Source: Ensifer aridi (lineage in GTDB: Bacteria; Pseudomonadota; Alphaproteobacteria; Rhizobiales; Rhizobiaceae). Taken from it: 64,000 bases of DNA. The stretch is from contig NZ_LUAV01000016.1 of NCBI RefSeq assembly GCF_002078505.1, positions 352,374 to 416,373 of the forward strand, in the 5' to 3' direction. The translations under genes were made by a program, and so were the position numbers. Of this stretch, positions 24,737 through 33,735 are shown in pieces (position 1 is the stretch's first letter; every line of letters begins with the position of its first letter). A model generated the notes under the pieces. That model had not been told where the DNA came from. It saw nothing but the letters and a program-made list of their open reading frames with translations, and made no database searches.

Positions 24737-27700
24737 TCACTTTGTCGCGAGCTCTTCAAGGCTCCTGTCGAGCATCGACTCGGGAAGTGCTCGGATAGCC
24801 GGGCCCTCCGTGAAGATCAGCACGCAATGGAAACGTTTGCCGGGGTAAAGAGGTTTCAACAGCTCTCGATAGATCGCAAGCTGCGTCCGGTAGACGGGTG
24901 CAATCTCGTCGAGCGTGGAGGGCACCTGGCGATTGGTCTTGTAGTCGGCGATCGTCACGGTGTCGTCGGAGACGGCCAGGCGGTCGATCCGGCCGGAGAC
25001 GGCGAACTCGCGCCCGCCGAGCCTGAGCGTGCCCATGACGGAGACTTCCGCCCGGCTCTGCTCGCCGAAGAGCCCTTGCAGCTCCGGGTGCTCCAGCACG
25101 TCGGCCACCGCGTCGGCCAGTGCCCGGCGCTCCGCCTCCGGCCAGCGCGGCACGGAGCGGCTGAGATACCGCTCCGCCGCGGCATGGCGCTCGGCGCCTT
25201 CGATCGACGGGAGAACCTGCAGCATGCGGTGAAGAATCGCACCGCGCAGCATCGAAGATTTCGGCGCAGCCTTCTCCGCGAAGATGGCCGATCCGACGAT
25301 CGACTCGTTCCCCGGGTCATCAATGGCGATAGTCGTGCCGGAAGGAGCAAGAGGCCGCGGCAGGCGGGGCGACGGCGGCAAAGGAGTGAAAAGCGCTCCC
25401 GGCAAGCCGGACGGCGCCTGTCGCGGCTCGGCCCCGGCTTCCTTTGCCGGCAAGTCGCGCGGCACATGCGTCTCCCGCCATATGAGACCCGACCATTCCT
25501 CGCCGCCGGCGCTGAAGACCGTCGGCGCCGCACGGCCCTTCAGGTCCTGCGCAAGAGTTCCCTGGACCATGGCGTGCCAGGTATCGACATTTTGCCGCTG
25601 GCCGCGATAGCCGCAGACGATCAGGCGGTCGGCCGCGCGCGTCATGCCGACATAGAGAAGGCGGCGGTATTCCTCCTCCGCAAGCTGTTTCAGCCGCTCG
25701 TTGTCGGCGGCGATCAGCGAATTCGAGGCGGAACCCGGCGCGCGCCAGACCGGCACAGACAGCACCGAGCGGTCGGGCTGCGGCTTCTCCAGAAAGCGCA
25801 GGTCCGGCACCTGCTGGCGGACGAACGCCTCGCCGCCGCCGTCCACCAGGAAGACGACCGGTGCTTCGAGGCCCTTCGCCGCGTGCACTGTCATCACGCG
25901 AACCTCGTTGCGCTCCTTGTCCTGTTCGCGTTTCACCGTGGGCGCTTCGATTTCAAGCGTCGAGATGAAGGCCTGGAGGCCGGGCAAGCCGCTCTTCTCG
26001 TGATCGAGCGCGAAGGTTAGGAACTCGTCGAGAATGTCGCTGACTTCGCTGCCGAGCCGCGCCAGGAAAGCGCGCCGGCCGCCACGGGCCCCGAGGATCC
26101 GGGCATAGAAGTCGTGCGGGAGCAGGTCCCGGGCAAGGACGCGGTAGCCGGCGAGGATCTGCACCATCCGATGAAAGCGGCTCGTCTCCTCGGTGCCGAG
26201 GTGCTGCAGCCTCTCCCAGAGGCTTTCGCCTTCCGCTCGCCGCGCGGCGAGCTCGAATATGTCGTCCTCGCCGAGATCGAAGAGCGGGCTTTTCAGGAGC
26301 GCGGCGAGGGAGAGATCGTCCTCCGGAAGAAGCAGGAAGCGGCCGAGTGCCAGCAGGTCCTGGACGGCGATATGGCTCGTCAGCACGAGACGGTCGGCAC
26401 CGGCAACGGGGATATTGCCCCGCCGCTTGAGCGCGCGTGTCAGTGCATTGACGAAGGCATCGCGCTTGCGCACGAGCACGATGACGTCGCCCGGGCGCAT
26501 CGGTCGCCGCACGCCCTTTTCGATCACAGTTTCTTTGCCGATCCAGTCCTGGAGAACCGCCGCAATGCGCCGGGCAAGGATGTTCACCGGCGCGCGTTCG
26601 GGCGTGGCATCGAAGGGAGCCGTCCAGTCCTCGTCCGCCGCCGTCGGCTCGGGCGCGATCACATCCCACACGTCGACGGCGCCGGGATGGCCGATCCGGT
26701 TCGAGGCGTGCACGATCGCCTCGTTCCGGGCGCTGAGGCCTTTGGCGTTGCCCGGATTGGCAAAGACCGTGTCTACCGCGGAGAGAACGTCGACGGTCGA
26801 ACGGAACGAAAGTTGAAGGCGTATGGGGCTGAAATATTTGTTGCCGGCGCGCACCCGCCGCTCGGTCACGATGCTCTCGCGCGAGAAACGCTCCGGCCGC
26901 GCGCCCTGGAAGGAATAGATTGACTGCTTCTCGTCGCCGACGGCGAAGATCGTGCGGACGTCCGCCCGCGCCGTTTCGCCGGCGAAAAAATCGGACGAGA
27001 GCGCCTGGATGATCGTCCATTGCGCCGGGCTCGTATCCTGCGCTTCGTCGACGAGGATGTGGTCGATGCCCTGGTCGAGCTTGTAGTGGACCCAGGCGCC
27101 GACGTCGCTGCGAGAGAGCAGGACAGCGGTGCGGTTGATCAGATCCTCGAAGTCGAGCTGGCTGCGCGCCTTCTTGAGCGCCTCGTAATCGCGGTTCAGC
27201 CGCTCGGCAAGAATGAGGGCGGCGCGCGTCGCCTCATACATCCGCACGATGCTGAGGCGATCGGCACAGGCGACCATGTGATCGCGCGCCTGCTCGACGA
27301 GGCTTGCGAGATCTGGCGCCTCGCGCCGCATCGCCGCGTTCAGGAAGGTTGATTCGGCTTTCGGCTTTCCGCCGCCGTTGAAGAAGAGCTCCACCAGCCC
27401 TCTATAGCGTTCCGCCGCGTCCTCCATGCCGCGGACGTTCCGCAGGCCCTCGGCAAAGGCGGAGGCTTTGGCACCGCCAAGGCGGAAGGCAAGGTCGATA
27501 TAGTGGTCGAGCGCAGCTCCGTTGAGACCGGCAAGTGGCCAGGCGCTCGTCATAACGGTCTCGGCAGTCTCGCCTAGCTTCAGGCCGAGCGCCGCGCTGA
27601 GGTGCCTCTCCAGACCGCCGCGCCCCGAGATCCGATCGAGAAAAGCCTGGATCGGCGCCCGGTTGGCGATGATCGCCGCGAGGAGTTTCTCGAGACCGGT

Positions 27701-28303
27701 ATCGTCGGCAAGGTCGAGGACCGTGGCGAAGGCCTCGCCCAGTTCCCTGTCGCCGGCCGAGGCCGTCGCCGTGAGCAGTGCTCGGCGCGCGTCCGCAAGC
27801 AGGACCGCTGCGGCGCGGTCGTCGAGAACGGAAAAATGCCCGGCGACATTGGCCTCCAGTGGAAACTGGTGCAGCAGAGCTTCGCTAAAGGCGTGAATCG
27901 TCTGGATCTTCAGCCCGCCCGGCGTTTCCAGCGCTCGCGCGAAGAGCCGCCGCGCCTCATGGATCTTCGCAAGCGGCGGACGCTTCCCCTCGATCGCCTC
28001 GATGCGCTTCTCGAGCGCCGCGTCATCGAGCGTCGCCCATTCGGCGAGCCGCTCGAACACCCGGTTCGACATCTCCGAAGCCGCCGCCTTCGTATAGGTG
28101 AGGCAGAGGATCGCCGATGGCCGACAGCCGGCAAGCAGCAGCCGGATCACGCGCTGCGTGAGCACATGCGTCTTGCCCGAACCGGCATTGGCGGAAACCC
28201 AGGCGGAGCGTGCCGGATCGGAGGCGAGCGCCTGCCGCGCGGTCGTCCAGTCGAGCCACGCCTCCGGTGTCTTCTCCTCCGGGCCGAAGAGATCATTCCT
28301 CAT
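24737..28303 (-). CDS. addA: Double-strand break repair helicase-nuclease subunit AddA
   Basis: The 1188-residue UvrD-like helicase starts recombination at double-strand ends together with AddB. Walker A is in VSANAGSGKTHVLTQRV near residue 40, Walker B/motif II is DEAQDTSPAQ, and motifs VRVMTVHAAKGLEAPVVF and YVGMTRAADRLIV follow. The C-terminal RecB-type nuclease shows the catalytic IADYKTNRQVP. It overlaps the end of addB by 11 bp, so translation is coupled. Alphaproteobacteria use AddAB in place of RecBCD. Confidence 0.95.
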   Translation of the reverse strand: MRNDLFGPEEKTPEAWLDWTTARQALASDPARSAWVSANAGSGKTHVLTQRVIRLLLAGCRPSAILCLTYTKAAASEMSNRVFERLAEWATLDDAALEKRIEAIEGKRPPLAKIHEARRLFARALETPGGLKIQTIHAFSEALLHQFPLEANVAGHFSVLDDRAAAVLLADARRALLTATASAGDRELGEAFATVLDLADDTGLEKLLAAIIANRAPIQAFLDRISGRGGLERHLSAALGLKLGETAETVMTSAWPLAGLNGAALDHYIDLAFRLGGAKASAFAEGLRNVRGMEDAAERYRGLVELFFNGGGKPKAESTFLNAAMRREAPDLASLVEQARDHMVACADRLSIVRMYEATRAALILAERLNRDYEALKKARSQLDFEDLINRTAVLLSRSDVGAWVHYKLDQGIDHILVDEAQDTSPAQWTIIQALSSDFFAGETARADVRTIFAVGDEKQSIYSFQGARPERFSRESIVTERRVRAGNKYFSPIRLQLSFRSTVDVLSAVDTVFANPGNAKGLSARNEAIVHASNRIGHPGAVDVWDVIAPEPTAADEDWTAPFDATPERAPVNILARRIAAVLQDWIGKETVIEKGVRRPMRPGDVIVLVRKRDAFVNALTRALKRRGNIPVAGADRLVLTSHIAVQDLLALGRFLLLPEDDLSLAALLKSPLFDLGEDDIFELAARRAEGESLWERLQHLGTEETSRFHRMVQILAGYRVLARDLLPHDFYARILGARGGRRAFLARLGSEVSDILDEFLTFALDHEKSGLPGLQAFISTLEIEAPTVKREQDKERNEVRVMTVHAAKGLEAPVVFLVDGGGEAFVRQQVPDLRFLEKPQPDRSVLSVPVWRAPGSASNSLIAADNERLKQLAEEEYRRLLYVGMTRAADRLIVCGYRGQRQNVDTWHAMVQGTLAQDLKGRAAPTVFSAGGEEWSGLIWRETHVPRDLPAKEAGAEPRQAPSGLPGALFTPLPPSPRLPRPLAPSGTTIAIDDPGNESIVGSAIFAEKAAPKSSMLRGAILHRMLQVLPSIEGAERHAAAERYLSRSVPRWPEAERRALADAVADVLEHPELQGLFGEQSRAEVSVMGTLRLGGREFAVSGRIDRLAVSDDTVTIADYKTNRQVPSTLDEIAPVYRTQLAIYRELLKPLYPGKRFHCVLIFTEGPAIRALPESMLDRSLEELATK

Positions 28304-31300
28304 CGTCGTCCTCGCCGTCCGCGGTTGCCCATTCGGCGACCCGCGCCAGATGATCGTATTCCCCTCCGTAGTCTCGTTCCTTCTGGACGATCAGGCGCGA
28401 GGCGAAGCCGTGCCTGCCGCTCATTAGCGCGGCAAGCAGCTTCTTCAGTTCCGCAAGCGATTCCTCCGCCAGTTGATCGGTGGATTTGGCGTCCCTCGAC
28501 CGGCTGTTCTCGTTGTTGACCGTGTCGACGGCAAAGCGGCTGCCAGGCTTCAGCCGGACGTAGCGTAGCGAATGCGGCCTGGCGGCCCCGATGGCGCGGA
28601 AGGCGCCGGCTTTGAGGGCCGCCGCTTCGAGCGCGAGCTGCGGGTCGAGCAGGGCCCGCGCTTCCTTGGGCGAGGGGCTCGATCCGGTCTTGTAGTCGAT
28701 GATGTCGACCGCCCCACCCTTGAGCCGGTCGAGACGGTCAGCGATGCCGGTCAGCCGGATGTCGGCAAGCCCGAGCTCCATCGACGCTGGAACCTCCGTG
28801 AAGGACTTCCGGATGCCGTGGCGGCGCTCCGCTTCCCAGGCGAGGAAAGCCCTTCCGACGGCCTCGAAGCGCGGCCGCCAGATGGTGTCGATGTGCGCCG
28901 GCAGCTTCTCCTCGTCGAAGGCCTCGTGAAGAAGCCGCAGCATCGCCTCCTCACCCTCGCGCGACGCGGGGTCGAACCCGCCCTTGACGAAACGGTCGAC
29001 GATCCGGTGATAGAGCAGCCCGCGTTCGGCGGCGCCCGGATCGCGATTGAACGGGTCGATGGGCGCGAGCCTGAGGATCCGCCGCGCGTAGATCGCGTAG
29101 GGGTCGCGGCGAAGCCGCGTCACCTCGCTGAAGGAATATTTGCGCGGCTGCAACTCGGCCGGCGGTCTCGGCTCCGGCCGATTCGCCAGTGGCTGGCGGT
29201 CGCCTTCGTCGAGAATGCGCATCCAATGGAGATAGGCTGCGCCGTTGGCCTTAAGCAGCTCGGTCAGTCTTTCGCCGCCGAGCGCCTGCAGGCGCTGCAG
29301 CCATCTTGAAGCGACCGTCGGCGCCGAGCCCTGGCGCATGGAGCGCGAGAAGATCAGCCGCCGCGTGCCGCAGGCCATCTGGAAATCATGCGCGAGCTGG
29401 CCGATGCGCCTTTCCGGTGGTTCAAGGCCGATCCCGGATTTCATCGTCCGCGACAGGAACGGATCGTTTGAAGTCTGGCCCGGCCAGGTGCCCTCGTTCA
29501 TGCCGCCGAGCACGACGAGATCGACGCTTTGCAGGCGCGATTCGAGCGCGCCGAAGATGAAGACGCGGGGATGGCGCATCGATCGCGGCTTGACCGCTTC
29601 GCTCGCGGCAAGCGCCTCGACGATGTCGCACCACTGCGGCCCGTCGGCCTCCATCTGGCCTTCGGTCTCGATGATGCCGGTAAGCAGCGTCGCCAATGTT
29701 TCGCCGGCTTCCGAAGCCCAAAGGTCGCCGAGGCTGCCGCGTTCGTCGATGGCGACCGCCTCCAGTGCGCGGCCGGTTCGTTCTGCCCAATCGGCCAAGG
29801 TCAGCACCAGCGAGCGGTGGCGGCCACCATCCGCGCCGGGTGCGATCGCGCTCGCCAAGGGTTCGACCGCGGATGCGATGCGCCGGGCGAGCGACCGTGC
29901 CAGCGCGATATCGTCCTCCTTGATGCCGCCGCGCCATGGCGGCGGATGCCGGTCGGTGCCTTGCTTCTCGAGCGCATTTTCGAGCGTCGCCTCCAATGTC
30001 GAGATGTCAGCAACATAGGTACCGCCGCGCAGCGCCACGAGTTCCAGCGTGTCTGCAGCCTGGCGCGCATTCTCCGCCGTCTCGCCGAAGCGAGCGAGCG
30101 GATGCTTGAGGAGGGCCACCAGGGGAACCGGGTCGTCGGGCCTGAGCGTCGCTTCGACAAGAAGCCGGGTAAGCGAGCCTGCCGGCGTTGCCGAGAGCGG
30201 GACACCGGCCGAGTCGTCGGCCTCAATGCCGAAGCGGGCAAGCTCGGCGCCGACCCGGCGTGCAAGACCGCGATCTGGTGTAATGAGCGCCGCTTGGCTC
30301 TCTTCGTCGCCTTCGAGCGCCAGTCTCAGCGCGATGGCGATTGCCGTCGCCTCCTCGCGTTCGTTCGCCGCCTCGATCAGGGCCACCTCGGCGAAAGCTG
30401 AAAGAAGCTTTTCCTCCTTCAACTCCGTACGGGTCTCAGTCCAACTGTCCGTCGCTTTCGCCGGCAGAAGCGCGCGCGACAGGACGGTGCTGCGATAGTC
30501 AAGGGCGCCGTCGCCCGAGCCCAGCACCGGCACGTCGTCACGCTCGATGCCCATGCGCTTCAGGAGGCGGTGGAAACCATACTGAGGATGGGTGCGGCTG
30601 GCCGGGTCTCTCGCAAAGAGACCGGAAATCGGGCCCGCCGCCTCGCCCGCAATCAGCTCCCATTCCGCATCGCTCATGTCCTTGTCGAGGCCGGGGAGCA
30701 CGATGGTGCCGTTCGGCAATGCCTTCACCGCGGCAATGAGCGCAGCGGTCGCCGGAATCGAACCGGTCGAGCCGGCGATGATGATCGGACCGGTCATCTT
30801 GCCGGCGGCGATGCGCTGGGTTTCGGCCTTGAGCACGGCATTGCGGTGGCGGGCCGGCGACGAGTGTTTGAGTTCGTTGAGCCGCTCCGGCCAATAGGTT
30901 CGGGCGATCTTGAGGAAGGCGAGCGTCAATTGCCACCAGAGTGCATGTTCGCCGCCGTCGAGCCCGTCGAGCTGATCCCAGGCAAGCTCTTCGGTCTCGA
31001 TGGCGTCGATCAGTTCGGCGAGATTGCGCGCGAGCCAGATGGCGTCGGCGGGGCTTGCCGGGGCGATCAGCGGGCTTTCGGCATGGATGTCGAGGACCAC
31101 CTGCGGCAGGTGGTTGCGCCAGGCGAGAATGAGACGGCCGAGCTCGATCAGCCGCGCGGTGCCGGAAAGCGGCGGCGCAAGATCGAGGATCGCCGGCACT
31201 TCTGTCTCGAAGAAGCCGCTGTCGTCGTCGGTTTCGCCGAGCGCGCGGATCACCGGCAGGATCGCAGAGCGGCCGCCGAGCAGGTCGACGAATTCGGAGC

Positions 31301-31481
31301 GCAGAACGCGCGCCGCGCGGCGGGTCGGCACGAAGATCGTTACCCCGGCAAGGGCGAGCGGATCGGCCGGGTCGTAGCGGAAGTCCGGCGTGAGGGCGCC
31401 GCTCAAGAGCGCTTCCGTGAGCGTCCTCAAGAAGGGCAGGCCGGCGGGAATGGTGAAGACGTTCGAGCTTCCTCCGGGCAC
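28293..31481 (-). CDS. addB: Double-strand break repair protein AddB
   Basis: The 1062-residue partner of AddA has an inactivated helicase fold and a C-terminal nuclease. The nuclease motif is in AVDIIDYKTGSSP, near residue 950. The N terminus (VFTIPAGLPFLRTLTEALL) matches alphaproteobacterial AddB. The Fe-S cluster cysteines of Bacillus AddB are not visible near the C terminus. The gene starts 1 bp after the murU-like gene ends and overlaps addA by 11 bp, placing it within one operon. Confidence 0.95.
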   Translation of the reverse strand: MPGGSSNVFTIPAGLPFLRTLTEALLSGALTPDFRYDPADPLALAGVTIFVPTRRAARVLRSEFVDLLGGRSAILPVIRALGETDDDSGFFETEVPAILDLAPPLSGTARLIELGRLILAWRNHLPQVVLDIHAESPLIAPASPADAIWLARNLAELIDAIETEELAWDQLDGLDGGEHALWWQLTLAFLKIARTYWPERLNELKHSSPARHRNAVLKAETQRIAAGKMTGPIIIAGSTGSIPATAALIAAVKALPNGTIVLPGLDKDMSDAEWELIAGEAAGPISGLFARDPASRTHPQYGFHRLLKRMGIERDDVPVLGSGDGALDYRSTVLSRALLPAKATDSWTETRTELKEEKLLSAFAEVALIEAANEREEATAIAIALRLALEGDEESQAALITPDRGLARRVGAELARFGIEADDSAGVPLSATPAGSLTRLLVEATLRPDDPVPLVALLKHPLARFGETAENARQAADTLELVALRGGTYVADISTLEATLENALEKQGTDRHPPPWRGGIKEDDIALARSLARRIASAVEPLASAIAPGADGGRHRSLVLTLADWAERTGRALEAVAIDERGSLGDLWASEAGETLATLLTGIIETEGQMEADGPQWCDIVEALAASEAVKPRSMRHPRVFIFGALESRLQSVDLVVLGGMNEGTWPGQTSNDPFLSRTMKSGIGLEPPERRIGQLAHDFQMACGTRRLIFSRSMRQGSAPTVASRWLQRLQALGGERLTELLKANGAAYLHWMRILDEGDRQPLANRPEPRPPAELQPRKYSFSEVTRLRRDPYAIYARRILRLAPIDPFNRDPGAAERGLLYHRIVDRFVKGGFDPASREGEEAMLRLLHEAFDEEKLPAHIDTIWRPRFEAVGRAFLAWEAERRHGIRKSFTEVPASMELGLADIRLTGIADRLDRLKGGAVDIIDYKTGSSPSPKEARALLDPQLALEAAALKAGAFRAIGAARPHSLRYVRLKPGSRFAVDTVNNENSRSRDAKSTDQLAEESLAELKKLLAALMSGRHGFASRLIVQKERDYGGEYDHLARVAEWATADGEDDDEE

Positions 31482-31482
31482 G

Positions 31483-32214
31483 TCATCCTCCCGGGCGAAA
31501 ACGCCGGATTGTCGCCTCGGCCTCCGCGATCGCTTCAGGCGTGCCGACCGTCATCCAATGGCCGTCGAGCATCAGGCCGAAAAGGCGCCCCTTGGCGATC
31601 GCCCGGTCGAAATAGATGTTGAGGTTGAATGCGTCGTCGGGCGCATCGGCGAAGAGCCGCGAGTCCATAGCGATCGCGCCGGCATAGACGACGGGATTTT
31701 CCATGCCCTCTTGATAACGCGTCAAAATCCCGTCGGCCGAGAGGGAAAAATCTCTCTTGCCGTTGTGTCCAGTCGTGTCCTCCAGACGCACGCAGAGCAG
31801 CGCCATGTCCATGCGCTCGGAATCGAAATAGCTGGCGAGCCTCTGCAGGTTGCTCGGTTCTCCGGCCTTCTCGCCGACCCAGAAGAGATCGGCATTCATG
31901 ACGAGGACCGGCCCATCATCGAGCAATTTCAACCCCTTGGCGAGCCCGCCGCCGGAATTCATCAGCGCCTCCCGCTCGTCGGAAATAACGATATGCGGCG
32001 CCTCCCGACGGCCGAGGTGCTCCTCCATCTGATCGGCGAAATGGTGGACGTTCACGGCGGCCTTGGTGACGCCCGCGGCGGCGAGTAGGTCCAGCACGTA
32101 GTCGATCATCGGCTTGCCGGCGATGCTGACGAGCGGCTTCGGCAGCGTGTTGGTGATCGGCCTGAGGCGCGTGCCCAATCCGGCCGCGAGCACCATGGCA
32201 TTAGTAATGGGCAT
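31483..32214 (-). CDS. murU: Nucleotidyltransferase, probable MurNAc-1-P uridylyltransferase
   Basis: The 243-residue protein has the sugar-nucleotidyltransferase signature AMVLAAGLGTRLRPITNTLPKPLV, with SGGGLAKGL and VMNADLFW (metal-binding Asp), and GHWMTVGTPEAI near the end. Its size and motifs fit MurU, which makes UDP-MurNAc from MurNAc-1-phosphate in peptidoglycan recycling. Annotation pipelines often call it mannose-1-phosphate guanylyltransferase. The gene immediately upstream encodes an AmgK-like kinase, which would supply its substrate; that pairing is the main argument for MurU. It is co-directional with addB, 1 bp apart. Confidence 0.72.
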   Translation of the reverse strand: MPITNAMVLAAGLGTRLRPITNTLPKPLVSIAGKPMIDYVLDLLAAAGVTKAAVNVHHFADQMEEHLGRREAPHIVISDEREALMNSGGGLAKGLKLLDDGPVLVMNADLFWVGEKAGEPSNLQRLASYFDSERMDMALLCVRLEDTTGHNGKRDFSLSADGILTRYQEGMENPVVYAGAIAMDSRLFADAPDDAFNLNIYFDRAIAKGRLFGLMLDGHWMTVGTPEAIAEAEATIRRFRPGG

Positions 32215-32223
32215 GATTTCCTG

Positions 32224-33735
32224 TCAGTTGGCTGATTCGGGAGCCAGGATTCCAGCCTTAATGCACCATTCGCGCAAGGGTGTCAGCACCTCGTGGGAAA
32301 GTGCACGCTCGAGATAGGCGAAGGTGCGCGGCATATGCTTCATATAGCCGGGCTTGCCGTCGCGCTGCATCAGTCGCACCCAGATACCGGCAAGCTTGCA
32401 GTTGCGCTGCGCGGCCATCAAATGCCAATCGCGCAAGAAAGCGGCCTCGTCGAAGGCGCCGGAAGCCCTGCGCTCGGCGATATAGGCATCCATCATGCGG
32501 TCGGCCAGATCACGGTCGATCGTTACGCGCGCGTCCTGCACGAGCGCGGCGACATCATAGGCCGTAGGTCCGATCATCGCGTCCTGGAAATCGATGATGC
32601 CGATGCGCTCGAGGCCGGTGCGGCTGGCACGCCAGAGGATGTTGGGCGAGTGAAAGTCGCGCAGCAGCAGGTTTCTCTCAGCCGAGGCGAGAACGTCGAT
32701 GAGATGATCCCAAACGGCGAAGTAGTCTTTCCGCTCCGCCTCGGAGGCCGGGGCGCCGCGCTTCCACGGCAGGTACCAGTCGATCAACAGACTCGTTTCA
32801 ATCTTGATCGCCGTGCGATCGAAGTCGGGAATGCGATGGACCACGCCCGCCGCAATGGCAATATCGCGCTCGGCTGGCGCCGCATGGAGGCGGGCGAGCA
32901 GCCGCGCGCCCTCGATGTAGCGCTCGGGGACGGGTCGGCCGTCGGCATCGATGATGCCCTCCGAGCCCAGATCTTCGATCAGCAGCAGCCCCTGGTCCAG
33001 GTCGCGCGCGTAGATCGCCGGCGCCGCGAAGCCGCGTTTGCGCAAGAATTTTGAGATCGCGACGAAGGGAATGACGTCTTCGGCGATATGGGCGAGCTGC
33101 TGGTAGTATTTGCCGTCCTGCAGGATCGGGCCGGGCTTGTGCTTGGGCGCGTCCATCAGAATCTTCGTCGGCTCACCGTCGTGCGTTTGGATACGCTCAT
33201 AGGCCCGCACGGAAGCATCGCCGCTCAAGTGCCGCCGGCGGGCGCCGGCGTGACCGGCTTCCGTCAGGAAGCTCCGGATGGCAAGCGAACGGGTGATCCG
33301 GTTGAAGGCGGCCTCGGGGGCGGCGATTCGCAAGCGCCGTCCTTCGCCTTCATGCGAGAAGGTGAGGGTGATCCGGTCGGCCGGCAGCACCTCTTCCGCC
33401 TTCTCGGGCCACTCGACCAGACAGATGCCTTCGGAAAGCGCCTCGTCGAAACCGAGCTCGTCCAATTCGGAAGCTTCGGCGAGGCGATAGAGGTCGAGAT
33501 GGGCGACCGGAATTCTGAGGTCGTAGCTTTGCACCAGCGTGAAGGTGGGGCTCGGCACTTCGAGCGTCTCGTCGTCGGCCATCGCCCGGATGAAGGCCCG
33601 CGCGAAGGTCGATTTCCCGGCCCCGAGATCGCCCGAGAGGGCGACGCAGTCGCCGGCCTTCAGTGCTAGCGCCAGGTCTTCGCCGAGCTCGATGGTGGCG
33701 GCTTCGTCCTTCAGCAGAAGTTCCAGAGACTTCAT
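32224..33735 (-). CDS. TsaE-AmgK-like fusion protein
   Basis: The 503-residue protein joins two activities. Residues 1-150 are TsaE, the ATPase of the t6A37 tRNA-modification complex, with P-loop GDLGAGKST at 35-43 and SPTFTLVQSY, HLDLYRL and LVEWPE motifs. Residues about 155-500 are an aminoglycoside-phosphotransferase-fold kinase: catalytic loop RDFHSPNIL (D360, N365) and IIDFQDAMIGPTAYDV (D382). This resembles AmgK, the anomeric MurNAc/GlcNAc kinase. The fusion is seen in alphaproteobacteria. It abuts divL by a single base and precedes the murU-like gene by 9 bp. Confidence 0.8.
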   Translation of the reverse strand: MKSLELLLKDEAATIELGEDLALALKAGDCVALSGDLGAGKSTFARAFIRAMADDETLEVPSPTFTLVQSYDLRIPVAHLDLYRLAEASELDELGFDEALSEGICLVEWPEKAEEVLPADRITLTFSHEGEGRRLRIAAPEAAFNRITRSLAIRSFLTEAGHAGARRRHLSGDASVRAYERIQTHDGEPTKILMDAPKHKPGPILQDGKYYQQLAHIAEDVIPFVAISKFLRKRGFAAPAIYARDLDQGLLLIEDLGSEGIIDADGRPVPERYIEGARLLARLHAAPAERDIAIAAGVVHRIPDFDRTAIKIETSLLIDWYLPWKRGAPASEAERKDYFAVWDHLIDVLASAERNLLLRDFHSPNILWRASRTGLERIGIIDFQDAMIGPTAYDVAALVQDARVTIDRDLADRMMDAYIAERRASGAFDEAAFLRDWHLMAAQRNCKLAGIWVRLMQRDGKPGYMKHMPRTFAYLERALSHEVLTPLREWCIKAGILAPESAN

